Shown one piece after another: positions 50,900-59,984 of a stretch of DNA of 64,000 nucleotides. The notes beneath the pieces were generated by a model. It searched no databases. It was given only the letters and a program-made list of their open reading frames with translations, and had not been told where the DNA came from. The stretch comes from UBA5009 sp038043185 (GTDB taxonomy: Bacteria; Bdellovibrionota; Bdellovibrionia; Bdellovibrionales; Bdellovibrionaceae), in contig JBBTCO010000012.1 of the NCBI GenBank assembly GCA_038043185.1, forward strand, positions 45,170 through 109,169, read 5' to 3'. Made by a program: the position numbers and the translations under genes. Position 1 is the stretch's first letter. Each line of letters opens with the position of its first letter.

Positions 50900-52923
50900 A
50901 ACTCTAGCTTAGCTTGCTTTTTGTGTTCTAAGCAAGGCCCTCGGTCCTTCGGCCATTCTAATAGGTAAATATGTGAACTTTCTCCGCGACGAAGAACAAA
51001 AACAAACAAGCGTGGATTATTTTGGTTAATAACCGGGTCTAGTAATGACTGACCGGGAACCGAGAATAGAACCTGAGTGCATTGGTTTTTTGAATCATAA
51101 AGAATAATGCGATAGTCTTCCGCTCCCAGTGGCTTTTCGCTCATTAGCCACTGGCCGGCTTCTGGCCCCCAACTGACATTTTGCAAGTCACCCTTGGTGG
51201 TATAGATCTCTTGCACATTAGCTTTTGGCGTACTCTTTAATCGCAAGGTCTGGGTTTTTGTCGAAGGATCTTTTTCAATCCAAATGACCTCTGTTCCCGA
51301 TAGCGAAGCTTCGGGGCGGATAATTAAATTTTTTCCTTGAGATTGTACAAGTTTAGGCGTTTGCATCGGAGACTGCACCACATACAGACCAGCGGGTTGT
51401 CGACTTTCCGAGATAAAATAAATAGCACCACGTTCAGATTGAGTCTTTGCATGGCTGCTGGGTTCGCTATCAAGTCCTGGGGATTTCGTCCATCGAACGA
51501 TTTCGTTACCAAAAAGATCGCTGCTGTAAATTTCCAGTCGATTTTGATTTTGCGCAAGATCTTCACGAGTAATTAAAGATTCTTTAATTTCATCCGTTGT
51601 CGAACTGTAAATAATTTCATTATCTTTTAAATAATGAGGAAAATACACATCGCCATCTTGAAAGGTGACTCTTCTTTCCGAAAGTTTTTGAAAATTCAAT
51701 TCGTAGACTTGGCTGTTTTTATGTTGGGGTCGGTTGCGACTAACAAAAAGCAAACGATCACCTGTCGAATTGAATTTGGGAGATTGATTCTGCCCTAGAA
51801 AAGTTAAAGGACGAGCGCCAATTCCTAAAAGCGGATCAGGGCCTTGAATCGTCAGTTGATTCGGCAAAATTGATTTTTGTTGGCAAGCTGCAAGTAAAAA
51901 TAAAACGAAAATAAAGGAAATACTTCCTGATTTGCGTGCCCAATTTAAAATTTTTGGTAATAAAGAAGATGGATTCACTTTTTTTAAGTCCTCGTGAGAC
52001 ACCCATTTGGTTGGAGTCTTTTTGTTGGCCGATGCCACATTGTTTTTTTCCAGCTGAATATAAATATTATATTTAGTGATGCTGTGACGCAAATTATATG
52101 TCTTGGGTTTTGTTTTTAATTTTTGAAATTCTCCGGGAAAAATCCAGTGATTTTTTAAAAAGGGCGCGCTTTCATTTTGAACCAATGCAAATTTTTTATT
52201 TTTATACATCAAATTGGGTTGCCAAACCCAATGTTCAAATTTTTCCTTGGGTTTGGATAAAGGCAAAGTTGTGGTTAGCTTTTTAGCGTACGCGACACAA
52301 TTTATTTTCCAGGGACAGTATGAACAATCGGGATTTCGCGGGGTGCAAATCGTTGAGCCCAACTCCATCATAGCTTGATTTACGAAGTGGGAATCTGTGG
52401 TGTTCGCAAAATCATCTGCTAAGCTTTGCAACTGATTTCGTTCGGCTAATTTCCACCATTCGATTTTTAAACCTTTGTATCGACAAAGAATTCGAATGAC
52501 ATTTCCATCGAGTACGCCCACCTTTTCGTCGAAAGCTAAGCTCGATACCGCACGTGAAGTGTAAGGTCCAAATCCGGGCAGCTCAATTAGCTCTTCAGCG
52601 GTTTGCGGAAAACCTTTTTGCGATAAAATTTGAGCGGCTTTGTGAAGATTTCGTGCTCGGCTGTAATAACCTAAGCCGGCCCATTGCGCGTAAACGTCTT
52701 CCAATTGAGCTTGAGCTAGGCTGTCCAAGTTAGGAAATTGGCTTAAAAACCTCTCATAATAGGGAAGCACTGCTTGCACTGTCGTTTGTTGCAGCATGAC
52801 CTCGGAAATCCAAATGCGGTAAGGATCGCGACTTATCCGCCAGGGTAGAGGTCTGAAGGCTTTTTTATACCAACTGAGCAAATTTTTTCGCGCAGTTGTA
52901 GGTGAATTTTCAATTTTGGCCAT
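50896..52923 (-). CDS. mutY: A/G-specific adenine glycosylase MutY fused in frame to a TolB-like beta-propeller lipoprotein
   Basis: 675 residues. Residues 1-335 are MutY: catalytic Glu in ISEVMLQQTT, HhH ELPGFGPYTSRAV, catalytic Asp in VLDGNVIRIL, and the Fe-S loop C-x6-C-x2-C-x5-C (CTPRNPDCSYCPWKINC). A short NUDIX-like C-terminal domain follows. It removes adenine opposite 8-oxoG. Then comes a lipoprotein signal, ISFIFVLFLLAAC (about residues 330-342), and 330 residues with TolB/WD40-like propeller strands (FNSTGDRLLFVSRN, YFPHYLKDNEIIYSS). No stop separates the two parts. A GTG at 51978 may start the lipoprotein independently. Either a fusion or a lost stop codon. Confidence 0.88.
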   Translation of the reverse strand: MAKIENSPTTARKNLLSWYKKAFRPLPWRISRDPYRIWISEVMLQQTTVQAVLPYYERFLSQFPNLDSLAQAQLEDVYAQWAGLGYYSRARNLHKAAQILSQKGFPQTAEELIELPGFGPYTSRAVSSLAFDEKVGVLDGNVIRILCRYKGLKIEWWKLAERNQLQSLADDFANTTDSHFVNQAMMELGSTICTPRNPDCSYCPWKINCVAYAKKLTTTLPLSKPKEKFEHWVWQPNLMYKNKKFALVQNESAPFLKNHWIFPGEFQKLKTKPKTYNLRHSITKYNIYIQLEKNNVASANKKTPTKWVSHEDLKKVNPSSLLPKILNWARKSGSISFIFVLFLLAACQQKSILPNQLTIQGPDPLLGIGARPLTFLGQNQSPKFNSTGDRLLFVSRNRPQHKNSQVYELNFQKLSERRVTFQDGDVYFPHYLKDNEIIYSSTTDEIKESLITREDLAQNQNRLEIYSSDLFGNEIVRWTKSPGLDSEPSSHAKTQSERGAIYFISESRQPAGLYVVQSPMQTPKLVQSQGKNLIIRPEASLSGTEVIWIEKDPSTKTQTLRLKSTPKANVQEIYTTKGDLQNVSWGPEAGQWLMSEKPLGAEDYRIILYDSKNQCTQVLFSVPGQSLLDPVINQNNPRLFVFVLRRGESSHIYLLEWPKDRGPCLEHKKQAKLEL
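51976..51993 (-). promoter_or_regulatory. Candidate internal start for the lipoprotein half of the mutY fusion
   Basis: An in-frame GTG at 51978 has GAGGA at 51993-51989, 10 nt upstream. Translation from it gives an N-terminus MNPSSLLPKILNWARKSGS, two to three basic residues, then hydrophobic ISFIFVLFLLAA and a Cys, which is a canonical lipoprotein signal of normal length. Inference only. Confidence 0.5.
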
Positions 52924-52984
52924 AGCTCGTCACTCGAATCAGAAAGTCTTTGTTTCTCGAGTCTTTTTCTACAATACTACACCC

Positions 52985-53923
52985 ATGGAATTCAAGCCTT
53001 TGAGTGGACGCCTCAGCCCAAGATTTGCTGCAATTAAAACTTTCTTTCGTTTGCCTCATGTTTCCCCAGAAGAAGGCTACGATGTGGGTATTTTTGGTAT
53101 TCCTTCGGATGTGGGAGTTTCGTATCGCCCAGGGGCGCGTTTTGCTCCAGCTCATGTGCGTGAGTCTTCCAGTTTGGGACGCGGTTTCCATTGGAACCGG
53201 GGAGTAAATCTTTTTGAAAAACTGAAAGTCGCAGATATTGGCGATTGCCCGGTAACGCCACTCAGTTTGGACCAAACAATGGCGCAGATCGAAACTTATG
53301 TTTTAAATTTGCTCAAGCTTAAGAAAAAATTTATTGCTGTTGGGGGCGATCACTCGAACACACTTCCAATTCTTCGAGCTTTAAAAAAACATTATGGAAA
53401 ACCTCTGGCGTTTATTCACTTTGATGCGCATTTAGACACTTATCCAGCCGCTTGGGGCTGCGAATATCATCACGGTGCTTTTGCGCGGCATGCGGTTGAA
53501 GAAGGATTAGTTGATCCTCAAAAGATGTTACAAATTGGTTTGCGAGGTCCTTTGGCTACGGCTGAAGATTTAGATTTTGTTACCAAAAATAAGATTAAGA
53601 CCATCACCATTGATGATATTCGTGCGGGTCATCTGAATGATTTTCTTAAAAAATTACCCAGCTTTGATTCAACGCCAACTTATTTGAGTTTCGATGTTGA
53701 TTGTTTAGATCCTGCTTTTGCTCCGGGAACGGGAACTCCGGTCCCTGGAGGATTGACCACTTATGAAGCGCAAAAAATTTTACAAAATTTGAAAATTCCC
53801 AACCTAGTTGGTGCGGATTTGATGGAAATTTGTCCAGCCTATGACAGTTCGGACATCACTGCCCTTGCGGGAGTAGATGTTTTGTTCGAATCGCTGTGCC
53901 TAATGGCTCATTTGGAAAAATAA
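52985..53923 (+). CDS. Agmatinase / arginase family ureohydrolase
   Basis: 312 residues from the ATG at 52985; the frame stays open 69 bp upstream but without support. Manganese ligands are visible: GGDHSNTLPIL (His), FIHFDAHLDTYPAAW (DAHxD), and SFDVDCLDPAFAPGTGTPVP (DxDxxDP). The N-terminal GIFGIPSDVGVSYRPGARFAP matches agmatinases, which make putrescine and urea from agmatine. Related guanidino substrates cannot be excluded. Divergent from mutY. Confidence 0.92.
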   Translation: MEFKPLSGRLSPRFAAIKTFFRLPHVSPEEGYDVGIFGIPSDVGVSYRPGARFAPAHVRESSSLGRGFHWNRGVNLFEKLKVADIGDCPVTPLSLDQTMAQIETYVLNLLKLKKKFIAVGGDHSNTLPILRALKKHYGKPLAFIHFDAHLDTYPAAWGCEYHHGAFARHAVEEGLVDPQKMLQIGLRGPLATAEDLDFVTKNKIKTITIDDIRAGHLNDFLKKLPSFDSTPTYLSFDVDCLDPAFAPGTGTPVPGGLTTYEAQKILQNLKIPNLVGADLMEICPAYDSSDITALAGVDVLFESLCLMAHLEK

Positions 53924-53934
53924 AAGAGGATAAT

Positions 53935-54492
53935 ATGAAAAAATTTATTTATTTGAGTTTTTTAATTTCTTTAAGCCTTTTGAATTTTTCTTGTGGACAA
54001 CCTAAAGAAGCTGCCGATGTAGACAATGCTGCAGATGACAAAATTGATGGAACTTTTATGCAGGCAGGATTTTATGTTTCTGAAGACAATCAAGATATTG
54101 TCCGTATGGGACAAGATGGAAGCTTTAAGAAAATCGAAGTTTATAAAGTCGGATTTGGTAAACCGACTGATTGTAAGTACGATTTTGAGGGGGCATATGT
54201 TGCTTACAAAAGGGCTGATAAAGCTCGAGAAAAAATATGGAAAGATGCGACTCATGTTTTGCGAGTGAAAATTGATAGAATTACTTTTACCAATGTCAGC
54301 GAGTTGGGTTTTGTCCAACAGCAATCCTGCATTGAATTTCAAAAAGCTAAGCTTATTGAAAGGGTTTTAGAAGTAAAGTATTATGCGACTTCGATTGGAC
54401 CTAATCAGATTCGTATTTTCAACTCTGCGCAAGTGAGTCCATCTTCGACGGCAGCTCTGCCGCCGGGAATGGTTTATCGAAGGTATAATTAG
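53935..54492 (+). CDS. Small lipoprotein of unknown function
   Basis: 185 residues from the ATG at 53935 with AGAGGA upstream. The lipobox LLNFSCGQ puts the lipid Cys at about residue 19. The mature part has acidic linkers (EAADVDNAADDKIDGTF) and two further cysteines. No known domain. It sits 11 bp after the agmatinase gene and its stop overlaps the convergent NtrC-type gene by 4 bp. Confidence 0.75.
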   Translation: MKKFIYLSFLISLSLLNFSCGQPKEAADVDNAADDKIDGTFMQAGFYVSEDNQDIVRMGQDGSFKKIEVYKVGFGKPTDCKYDFEGAYVAYKRADKAREKIWKDATHVLRVKIDRITFTNVSELGFVQQQSCIEFQKAKLIERVLEVKYYATSIGPNQIRIFNSAQVSPSSTAALPPGMVYRRYN

Positions 54493-55904
54493 TTAAAAGC
54501 ATCAAAAGAGTCTTCGCCATTCGCAGGACGTAAGCCCTTCTTTTTTATTTTTTCCACTAAGGTTGTGCGGTTGAGTTTTAACAGCATCGCTGCTTGATTA
54601 CGATTCCATCCGGTTTTTTCCAGGGCTCTCAGAATGATGGAGTTTTCAAAAGCATCGACAGCCGAATTAAAATCTAAACCGCTCTCGGGAATCTCGACTT
54701 GTTCAACAGGGCGATGAGCTAATTTTCCTGAACGGTATTTTTCTGGAAAATCTGTGACGTCGAGCTGACCCTGTCCTTTAAGAATTGTCATTCTTTCGAC
54801 AAAATTTTCCAGCTCTCGAATATTTCCTGGCCAAGCATAATGCATTAAACATTCAAGGGCTTCAGCGGAAATTCCATTAAGTCCACGTCCCTTGGCTTTG
54901 CTAAAGAGTTCGACGAAATGACTAAACAATTGGGGAATATCGGATTTTCTTTCACGAAGAGCGGGTAAAACGATAGGGATTACATTCAAGCGATAATACA
55001 AGTCTTCGCGAAATTTTCCATCCTCAACTGCCTTTTCCAAATTGATATTTGTCGCGGCAATCACTTTCACGTTCACTTGCACAGTTTTTGTGCTACCCAC
55101 AGGCTCAAAACATCTTTCTTGTAAGGCTCGCAGGATTTTAACTTGCATGGCCGGACCAAGATCACCGATTTCATCCAGGAAAAGTGTTCCTTCATCCGCC
55201 ATTTCAAAACGACCTAAGCGGTTCGAGATCGCGCCGGTGAAGGCACCCTTAATATGACCAAACAATTCACTTTCAAGAAGTTCCGAAGGAATGGCGCCGC
55301 AGTTGATGGCCACGAAGGGGCCCGACCGTCGAGGTGAATTATAATGAATCGCTCTCGCCACTAATTCTTTTCCCGTACCACTTTCGCCTGTGATCATCAC
55401 GGTGGAATCGGAATCGGCGACACGCTCGACCAAACGCAAGACAGATTGAATTTCATTGCTGCTGCCAATGATCTGCGAAAAGTTATACTTTTTATTTAAT
55501 TCTTGTCTGAGTTGTAAATTTTCTTGTTGAAGATGTTTATGTGTCATCGCTTTTTCGACAAGGCTTAAAAGTTCGTCCAAATTAAAAGGTTTCGTGACAA
55601 AGTGAAAAGCCCCTTTTTGTGTGGCGCGAATGGCGGACTCGATGGTGCCATGGCCCGTAAGAATAATAACTTCCGTCGCAGGAGAAAGTCCTTTGAGATA
55701 AGACATGAATTCAATGCCGTCTCCGTCGGGTAAATTTAAATCCACAATCGCAAGGTCTACGGGGCTATCACCTTGGCAGAGCATTTTGGCTTCTTCAATG
55801 CGGTGAGCGGTTATGACTTTTAATCCTTTTCTGTCGAGGACTCTAAAGAGTGCTGTCCTTAAGCTGGATTCGTCATCTAATATAAGTACGCGATTGATCT
55901 TCAT
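54489..55904 (-). CDS. NtrC-type sigma-54 response regulator
   Basis: 471 residues; GGAAGG about 6 nt before the ATG. Receiver domain: ILDDESSLRTALF and the phosphorylatable Asp in AIVDLNLPDGDGIEF. AAA+ part: Walker A TGESGTGKELVARA, the sigma-54 contact loop KGAFTGAISN, Walker B LFLDEIGDL, and the R-finger region. A Fis-type HTH closes it (NRNQAAMLLKLNRTTLVEKI). It activates sigma-54 promoters when phosphorylated. A perfect 22-bp palindrome lies 57 bp upstream, possibly for autoregulation. Confidence 0.95.
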   Translation of the reverse strand: MKINRVLILDDESSLRTALFRVLDRKGLKVITAHRIEEAKMLCQGDSPVDLAIVDLNLPDGDGIEFMSYLKGLSPATEVIILTGHGTIESAIRATQKGAFHFVTKPFNLDELLSLVEKAMTHKHLQQENLQLRQELNKKYNFSQIIGSSNEIQSVLRLVERVADSDSTVMITGESGTGKELVARAIHYNSPRRSGPFVAINCGAIPSELLESELFGHIKGAFTGAISNRLGRFEMADEGTLFLDEIGDLGPAMQVKILRALQERCFEPVGSTKTVQVNVKVIAATNINLEKAVEDGKFREDLYYRLNVIPIVLPALRERKSDIPQLFSHFVELFSKAKGRGLNGISAEALECLMHYAWPGNIRELENFVERMTILKGQGQLDVTDFPEKYRSGKLAHRPVEQVEIPESGLDFNSAVDAFENSIILRALEKTGWNRNQAAMLLKLNRTTLVEKIKKKGLRPANGEDSFDAFN

Positions 55905-55960
55905 GAACCTTCCTTCCTGGTAAGTTCTTGATTGTCAGTGACATCTCTAAGAGTAATTCA

Positions 55961-55982
55961 TTTTTGACAGTACTGTCAAAAA
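55961..55982. promoter_or_regulatory. Perfect 22-bp palindrome between kinase and regulator genes
   Basis: TTTTTGACAGTACTGTCAAA plus AA: a perfectly symmetric site with TTGACA on both strands. It lies 57 bp upstream of the NtrC-type gene and 21 bp downstream of the kinase stop. A self-complementary centre with T and A flanks could be an intrinsic terminator or the operator of a dimeric regulator; the lack of a loop favours the operator. Confidence 0.55.
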
Positions 55983-56002
55983 ATCCGCGACCAGAGTGGC
56001 TT

Positions 56003-57853
56003 TCAGGACCTTAAAACTGGACGAGAGAATGAAATTTTTGCTGCAGAAACTCGACTGGACATGGAGGAAATTTCCAACTCGGCATTTTGTTCTTTCAAAA
56101 TTTGCGAAGCCATGGACCAGCTATAATTTTGAGAAGAATTCATAATTGTTAAACTATTTACAAAAGGCATAAAGGTAATTTCGGTACCATTTTCATTGTT
56201 AAAAATTTGAATAACAATCTTTCGATTATTCTTTTGATTTTCTGAATCGCTTCGCAAGGTCTCGAGCGCAATTTGCATTAAACTTTTAAAGGCCTGTGCC
56301 AAGAGATTCCGATGCCCAACGACTCGTGGGGGTGGCACCGCTTGGATCATTTGAATATCAATCCCTAATGATTTAGTTTGTAATTCCATAATTTTATAGG
56401 CGCGATGAAGAACTTCACCAAGGTCAAGTTCTTGAATGGTGTCCACCTCGGGATTACGAGTAAAAACGAGCATGTTTTGAATTATATCCCGACAGCGTTG
56501 AGCCCCTTTTTCAATTTCGACGATATCCGGGTAAAGTGGATCCCTGGAATCTAAATCCATCTTGATCAGCTGGGCGAAAGTCAAAATACCACCCAGAGGA
56601 TTGTTTAACTCATGAGCAATGCTGCTACTGATGGTGCCCAACTCTGCAAGTTTGGCAGTTTCTAAAATTAATCTTTCCATTTTGAGATTGTTGGACACAT
56701 CTTTGTAAAGATTTACGCTGATCGTTTTATTTTCCCCTTCCAAACGCAGAGTTTGGCTAGTGACTTCGAAGTTTTTTGAATTTTTTTTATCGCTCAAGCG
56801 AAAATTTTGACCGATGTGGCAACCGTCACAAATTTTTTCAGAATTAAAAAGTATTTCATGGCACTTTAGTTTTTGTTTAGATTTTTTATTTTCATTGGAT
56901 GAGCCATGAAAACTTTTATTGGCTTGAATGATCTCATAATTTTCATCAATCAAGGCAATAGGTTCCGCCATAGCATTAAAAGTTGATTCCCATTGATCTT
57001 TGATTTCTTCAAGCTCTTCAGTTTTAGAAATGCGGTCCAGGGAAAGTGCGACGGCCTCACTCACGCGAGTTAAAAAGTCAGTCTCTTCGCGAATGAATTT
57101 TTGTTCTGGTGCACGCATAAAAAAAACAGAACCAATGCGAATATTTTGTGAAAATAAGGGGATTTGCAATTGGTTGAACTGCAATTGGCTGCTGACCTGT
57201 TGGTGAAAAAATTGATCCTGAGGAGTAAATAGAATTCGAATCCACGAAGTTTTTAGACTGCCATTCAAAGAATCATTAAGATATTTTTCAATCTCAGGAA
57301 CGGATTTAGCTTCGTGAATTGATAATAAAGTTTTGCGAAAGGATTCAATACGAGAATTGGTCACAAACAATTTTCGACGAGCTTCCATTAAAAAACGACT
57401 GCGTTTTTCGACCCGTTCTTCCAGATCGCGGTACAGATGGGAAAGATCTTCATTTTGCTCATGAATTAATTTTTCTAGATTTTCTTGTTGTTTTAAATTT
57501 TGTGCCTTTTCTAAAGCTAAGTACAAACTATTTTCAATTTGAGCTTCGTTGAAAGAATTAAGCACCGTGAAAAAACGATATTTGCGATGAAGATCTAATA
57601 AATCTTTAGAAGAGTAATCGGCTGGTGCAATGGCGATAATCTGTAAAAAAATATTGTTCTGAATCAGGGATTCATAAAAATTTTGAAATTTCTTTTCTCT
57701 CAAACTGGTCACAGAGATTCCTAAAACATCCACGGGGGTCGGAACCCATTTTTTAATTGTATGAGTCAGATCACTCTGGATTGTCGCACCGACATCCTGC
57801 AATTGAACGGGCCAAGGCCCAACCAGCAAAAAAGAATTTCTTAGAGCTGGCAT
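56003..57853 (-). CDS. Sensor histidine kinase-like protein with degenerate ATP-binding domain
   Basis: 616 residues, no membrane segment seen. Order: N-terminal receiver-like or unknown part (1-130), coiled coil (QNLKQQENLEKLIHEQNEDL...), GAF-like region (170-270), PAS domain (about 295-390, with CHEIL...CDGCHIG). The dimerisation helix is LGTISSSIAHELNNPL with the phospho-acceptor His at about 414. The ATPase half lacks the N-box Asn (LLAQAFKSLMQIALE), the DxGxG box and the GTGLGL lid. It may therefore be a pseudokinase or phosphatase partner of the NtrC-type regulator next to it. Overlaps the HAD gene by 13 bp. Confidence 0.88.
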   Translation of the reverse strand: MPALRNSFLLVGPWPVQLQDVGATIQSDLTHTIKKWVPTPVDVLGISVTSLREKKFQNFYESLIQNNIFLQIIAIAPADYSSKDLLDLHRKYRFFTVLNSFNEAQIENSLYLALEKAQNLKQQENLEKLIHEQNEDLSHLYRDLEERVEKRSRFLMEARRKLFVTNSRIESFRKTLLSIHEAKSVPEIEKYLNDSLNGSLKTSWIRILFTPQDQFFHQQVSSQLQFNQLQIPLFSQNIRIGSVFFMRAPEQKFIREETDFLTRVSEAVALSLDRISKTEELEEIKDQWESTFNAMAEPIALIDENYEIIQANKSFHGSSNENKKSKQKLKCHEILFNSEKICDGCHIGQNFRLSDKKNSKNFEVTSQTLRLEGENKTISVNLYKDVSNNLKMERLILETAKLAELGTISSSIAHELNNPLGGILTFAQLIKMDLDSRDPLYPDIVEIEKGAQRCRDIIQNMLVFTRNPEVDTIQELDLGEVLHRAYKIMELQTKSLGIDIQMIQAVPPPRVVGHRNLLAQAFKSLMQIALETLRSDSENQKNNRKIVIQIFNNENGTEITFMPFVNSLTIMNSSQNYSWSMASQILKEQNAELEISSMSSRVSAAKISFSRPVLRS

Positions 57854-58542
57854 TTTGCAATCAACTCCGCATGGTGAAGAATTTTATAATCGGCATCTTC
57901 ATAGTTGTCTTCTGGCAACTCGTCGGCATGCTCGCCAAACTGGATATGGCAAGTTTTAAGCCCAAGTATTTTTGAGACACGAATTTCATCGCTGAGTCGA
58001 TTGCCAATACTCAAACTTTGTAAAGGATTTATTTTTTTCTCAACTATCCACTTTTCAATGATTTTCTTTTTGCCGTTGTTCAAGGAAGCATCCGCCACTT
58101 CAATTTCTTGAAAAAAACCTTGAAGACCTGCTTTGATTAGCTTTTGTTTCTGTGTCGCAAGGTCGCCGCCTGTCAGTAAAAAGAGTTTGTATTTGGACTT
58201 CAATTTTTCAAGATTGTGCTGAGCTCCAGGCAAGAGTGGAATAACTTCAGGAAGTGAAGCTTGGTAAAAAGCTTTCAGACAAGAATCAAAGATGTGTCCT
58301 TTTGTCTCCATTGAATTTTTTGGAATGAGGTTTTCTATTATTTCTTTTATTATTTCGCGATGGGAAAGCTTTCGCATGTGCTTTTTTCGATACTGTTCAA
58401 ATTTTTCAAAGCTCCAATCCAGGCCATTGCTGGTTAGAACTTGAAAGACATGCTGCACAGCTCGAGGAATCAGGACCTCTGAGGTCGGAATAAGAGTATC
58501 ATCAAGATCAAAAATCAAGGTTTGAAAACGAACTGCGGCCAT
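57841..58542 (-). CDS. HAD-superfamily hydrolase
   Basis: 233 residues. Motif I LIFDLDDTLIPTSEV (DxD), a helical cap at 25-110, motif II LFLLTGGDLATQKQKL (Thr), motif III KKKIIEKWI and motif IV LSIGNRLSDEIRVSKI (acidic). Resembles small-molecule phosphatases of the phosphoglycolate/beta-PGM type. Substrate not known. First gene of a set with the kinase and regulator downstream. Confidence 0.88.
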   Translation of the reverse strand: MAAVRFQTLIFDLDDTLIPTSEVLIPRAVQHVFQVLTSNGLDWSFEKFEQYRKKHMRKLSHREIIKEIIENLIPKNSMETKGHIFDSCLKAFYQASLPEVIPLLPGAQHNLEKLKSKYKLFLLTGGDLATQKQKLIKAGLQGFFQEIEVADASLNNGKKKIIEKWIVEKKINPLQSLSIGNRLSDEIRVSKILGLKTCHIQFGEHADELPEDNYEDADYKILHHAELIAKCQL

Positions 58543-58586
58543 GAGATTATTAGGCCTGATTTTTTGGAAAAAGAAAAGGATGGATC

Positions 58587-59981
58587 ATGAGTTCAAATAC
58601 CAGTCCAGATTTGACCTGCATCATTTTGGCTGCCGGAAAAGGCACACGAATGAAGTCTCCATTGCCAAAAGTGCTGCACCCAGTGGCAGGACGACCTATG
58701 ATTGAACTCATCGTTTTGGCAAACCAAGCTGCTGGCTGTGGCGAGGTTCGGGTTGTGGTGGGCCATGGACAAAACCTCGTTCGCACGGTCATTGATCCCA
58801 TGGGGGTTATGACATTTGTGCAGAAAGAGTCATTGGGGACGGCTCATGCTGTGCGTGCGGCTGACGTTGATACAATCGAAGGCGATGTCATTATCATGAA
58901 TGGGGATCATCCCTTAATTCAAGCCTCTGATATTCAGAATTTTGCTAGGGAATTTCGTGATCAAAAATGTGATTTGGCTGTTGTGACTGCGCTGGTCAAG
59001 CACCCCGGGGAATTGGGTCGAATTGTTAGGCATCATGGCGAGCTTAAGGCTATTGTCGAGGCCAAGGATGCTTCATCCGAAGCTTTAAAGATTAATGAAA
59101 TCAACACCGGGATTTACATTGTGAAAGCTGAATATCTTAAAGATATTTTGCCAAAAATTAAAAACCACAATGCAAAGAATGAATTTTATCTTACGGACTT
59201 GGTCAGTATTGGACTTGAAGAAGGTCTTAAAATTTGTACCATTTCAGCGCCAGCCCATGTCGCTATCGGAGTGAATTCGCAAAGAGAATTAGCTAAAGCA
59301 ACTCGGACTATTTTTAAACGTAAAATTAATCAGCTGATGGAGTCAGGTGTTGTTGTCATTGATCCGCGTTCAACTTATGTCGAAGAATCTGTAAGCGTTG
59401 GACCTGGAAGCGTTCTTTATCCGAATTGTTTTTTGCGTGGAAAGACAAAAATCGGGGCTTTTTGTGTTATTGAGTCGCAGGCTTTTATTTCTGACTCCAC
59501 AATTGGTGATAGCGTGCAGATCAAAGCGGGCAGTTATGTGGAAACCGTGCAAGTTCATAATAGGTGCAGTGTTGGCCCTTATGCGCGACTTCGCCCTGAA
59601 ACGGTGATGCACGAAGATTCCCATGTGGGAAACTTTGTGGAACTCAAGAAAGTTCAGTTTGGAAAAAAATCAAAAGCGGGTCATTTGACGTATTTGGGTG
59701 ATGCCGACATTGGTGAAGGTGTGAATATCGGCTGCGGGACAATCACGTGCAATTACGCTGTGGACCGCAGCAAGTATAAAACAAAAATTGGCGATCATGT
59801 TTTCGTTGGCAGTGACACTCAATTTGTTGCACCTGTAACTATCGGCGATCATGCGGTGATTGGTTCAGGTTCAACGATCACTAAAGATGTACCAGCTCGA
59901 GCTTTAGCGGTGGCTCGAGGAAAACAAATTGTGAAAGAAAACTATGTTTCAGAAGCAGACAAATCGGAAAAGGAATCTTAA
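58587..59981 (+). CDS. glmU: Bifunctional UDP-N-acetylglucosamine pyrophosphorylase / glucosamine-1-phosphate N-acetyltransferase
   Basis: 464 residues, normal length. Residues 1-230 are the uridyltransferase: LAAGKGTRMKSPLPKVLHPV, NGDHPLI, AVVTALVKHPGELGRI. The C-terminal left-handed beta-helix has hexapeptide repeats (VGPGSVLYPNCFLRGKTKIG, DADIGEGVNIGCGTITCNY) and the acetyl-CoA region (HVFVGSDTQFVAPVTIGDHA). It supplies UDP-GlcNAc for peptidoglycan and LPS. glmS follows 3 bp later. Confidence 0.97.
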   Translation: MSSNTSPDLTCIILAAGKGTRMKSPLPKVLHPVAGRPMIELIVLANQAAGCGEVRVVVGHGQNLVRTVIDPMGVMTFVQKESLGTAHAVRAADVDTIEGDVIIMNGDHPLIQASDIQNFAREFRDQKCDLAVVTALVKHPGELGRIVRHHGELKAIVEAKDASSEALKINEINTGIYIVKAEYLKDILPKIKNHNAKNEFYLTDLVSIGLEEGLKICTISAPAHVAIGVNSQRELAKATRTIFKRKINQLMESGVVVIDPRSTYVEESVSVGPGSVLYPNCFLRGKTKIGAFCVIESQAFISDSTIGDSVQIKAGSYVETVQVHNRCSVGPYARLRPETVMHEDSHVGNFVELKKVQFGKKSKAGHLTYLGDADIGEGVNIGCGTITCNYAVDRSKYKTKIGDHVFVGSDTQFVAPVTIGDHAVIGSGSTITKDVPARALAVARGKQIVKENYVSEADKSEKES

Positions 59982-59984
59982 AAG

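Noticed and set aside
56780..56860. CxxCH in the PAS domain of the kinase-like protein as a haem c site
   Set aside because: The protein has no signal peptide, and cysteine pairs at this place are frequent in non-haem PAS domains of sensor kinases.
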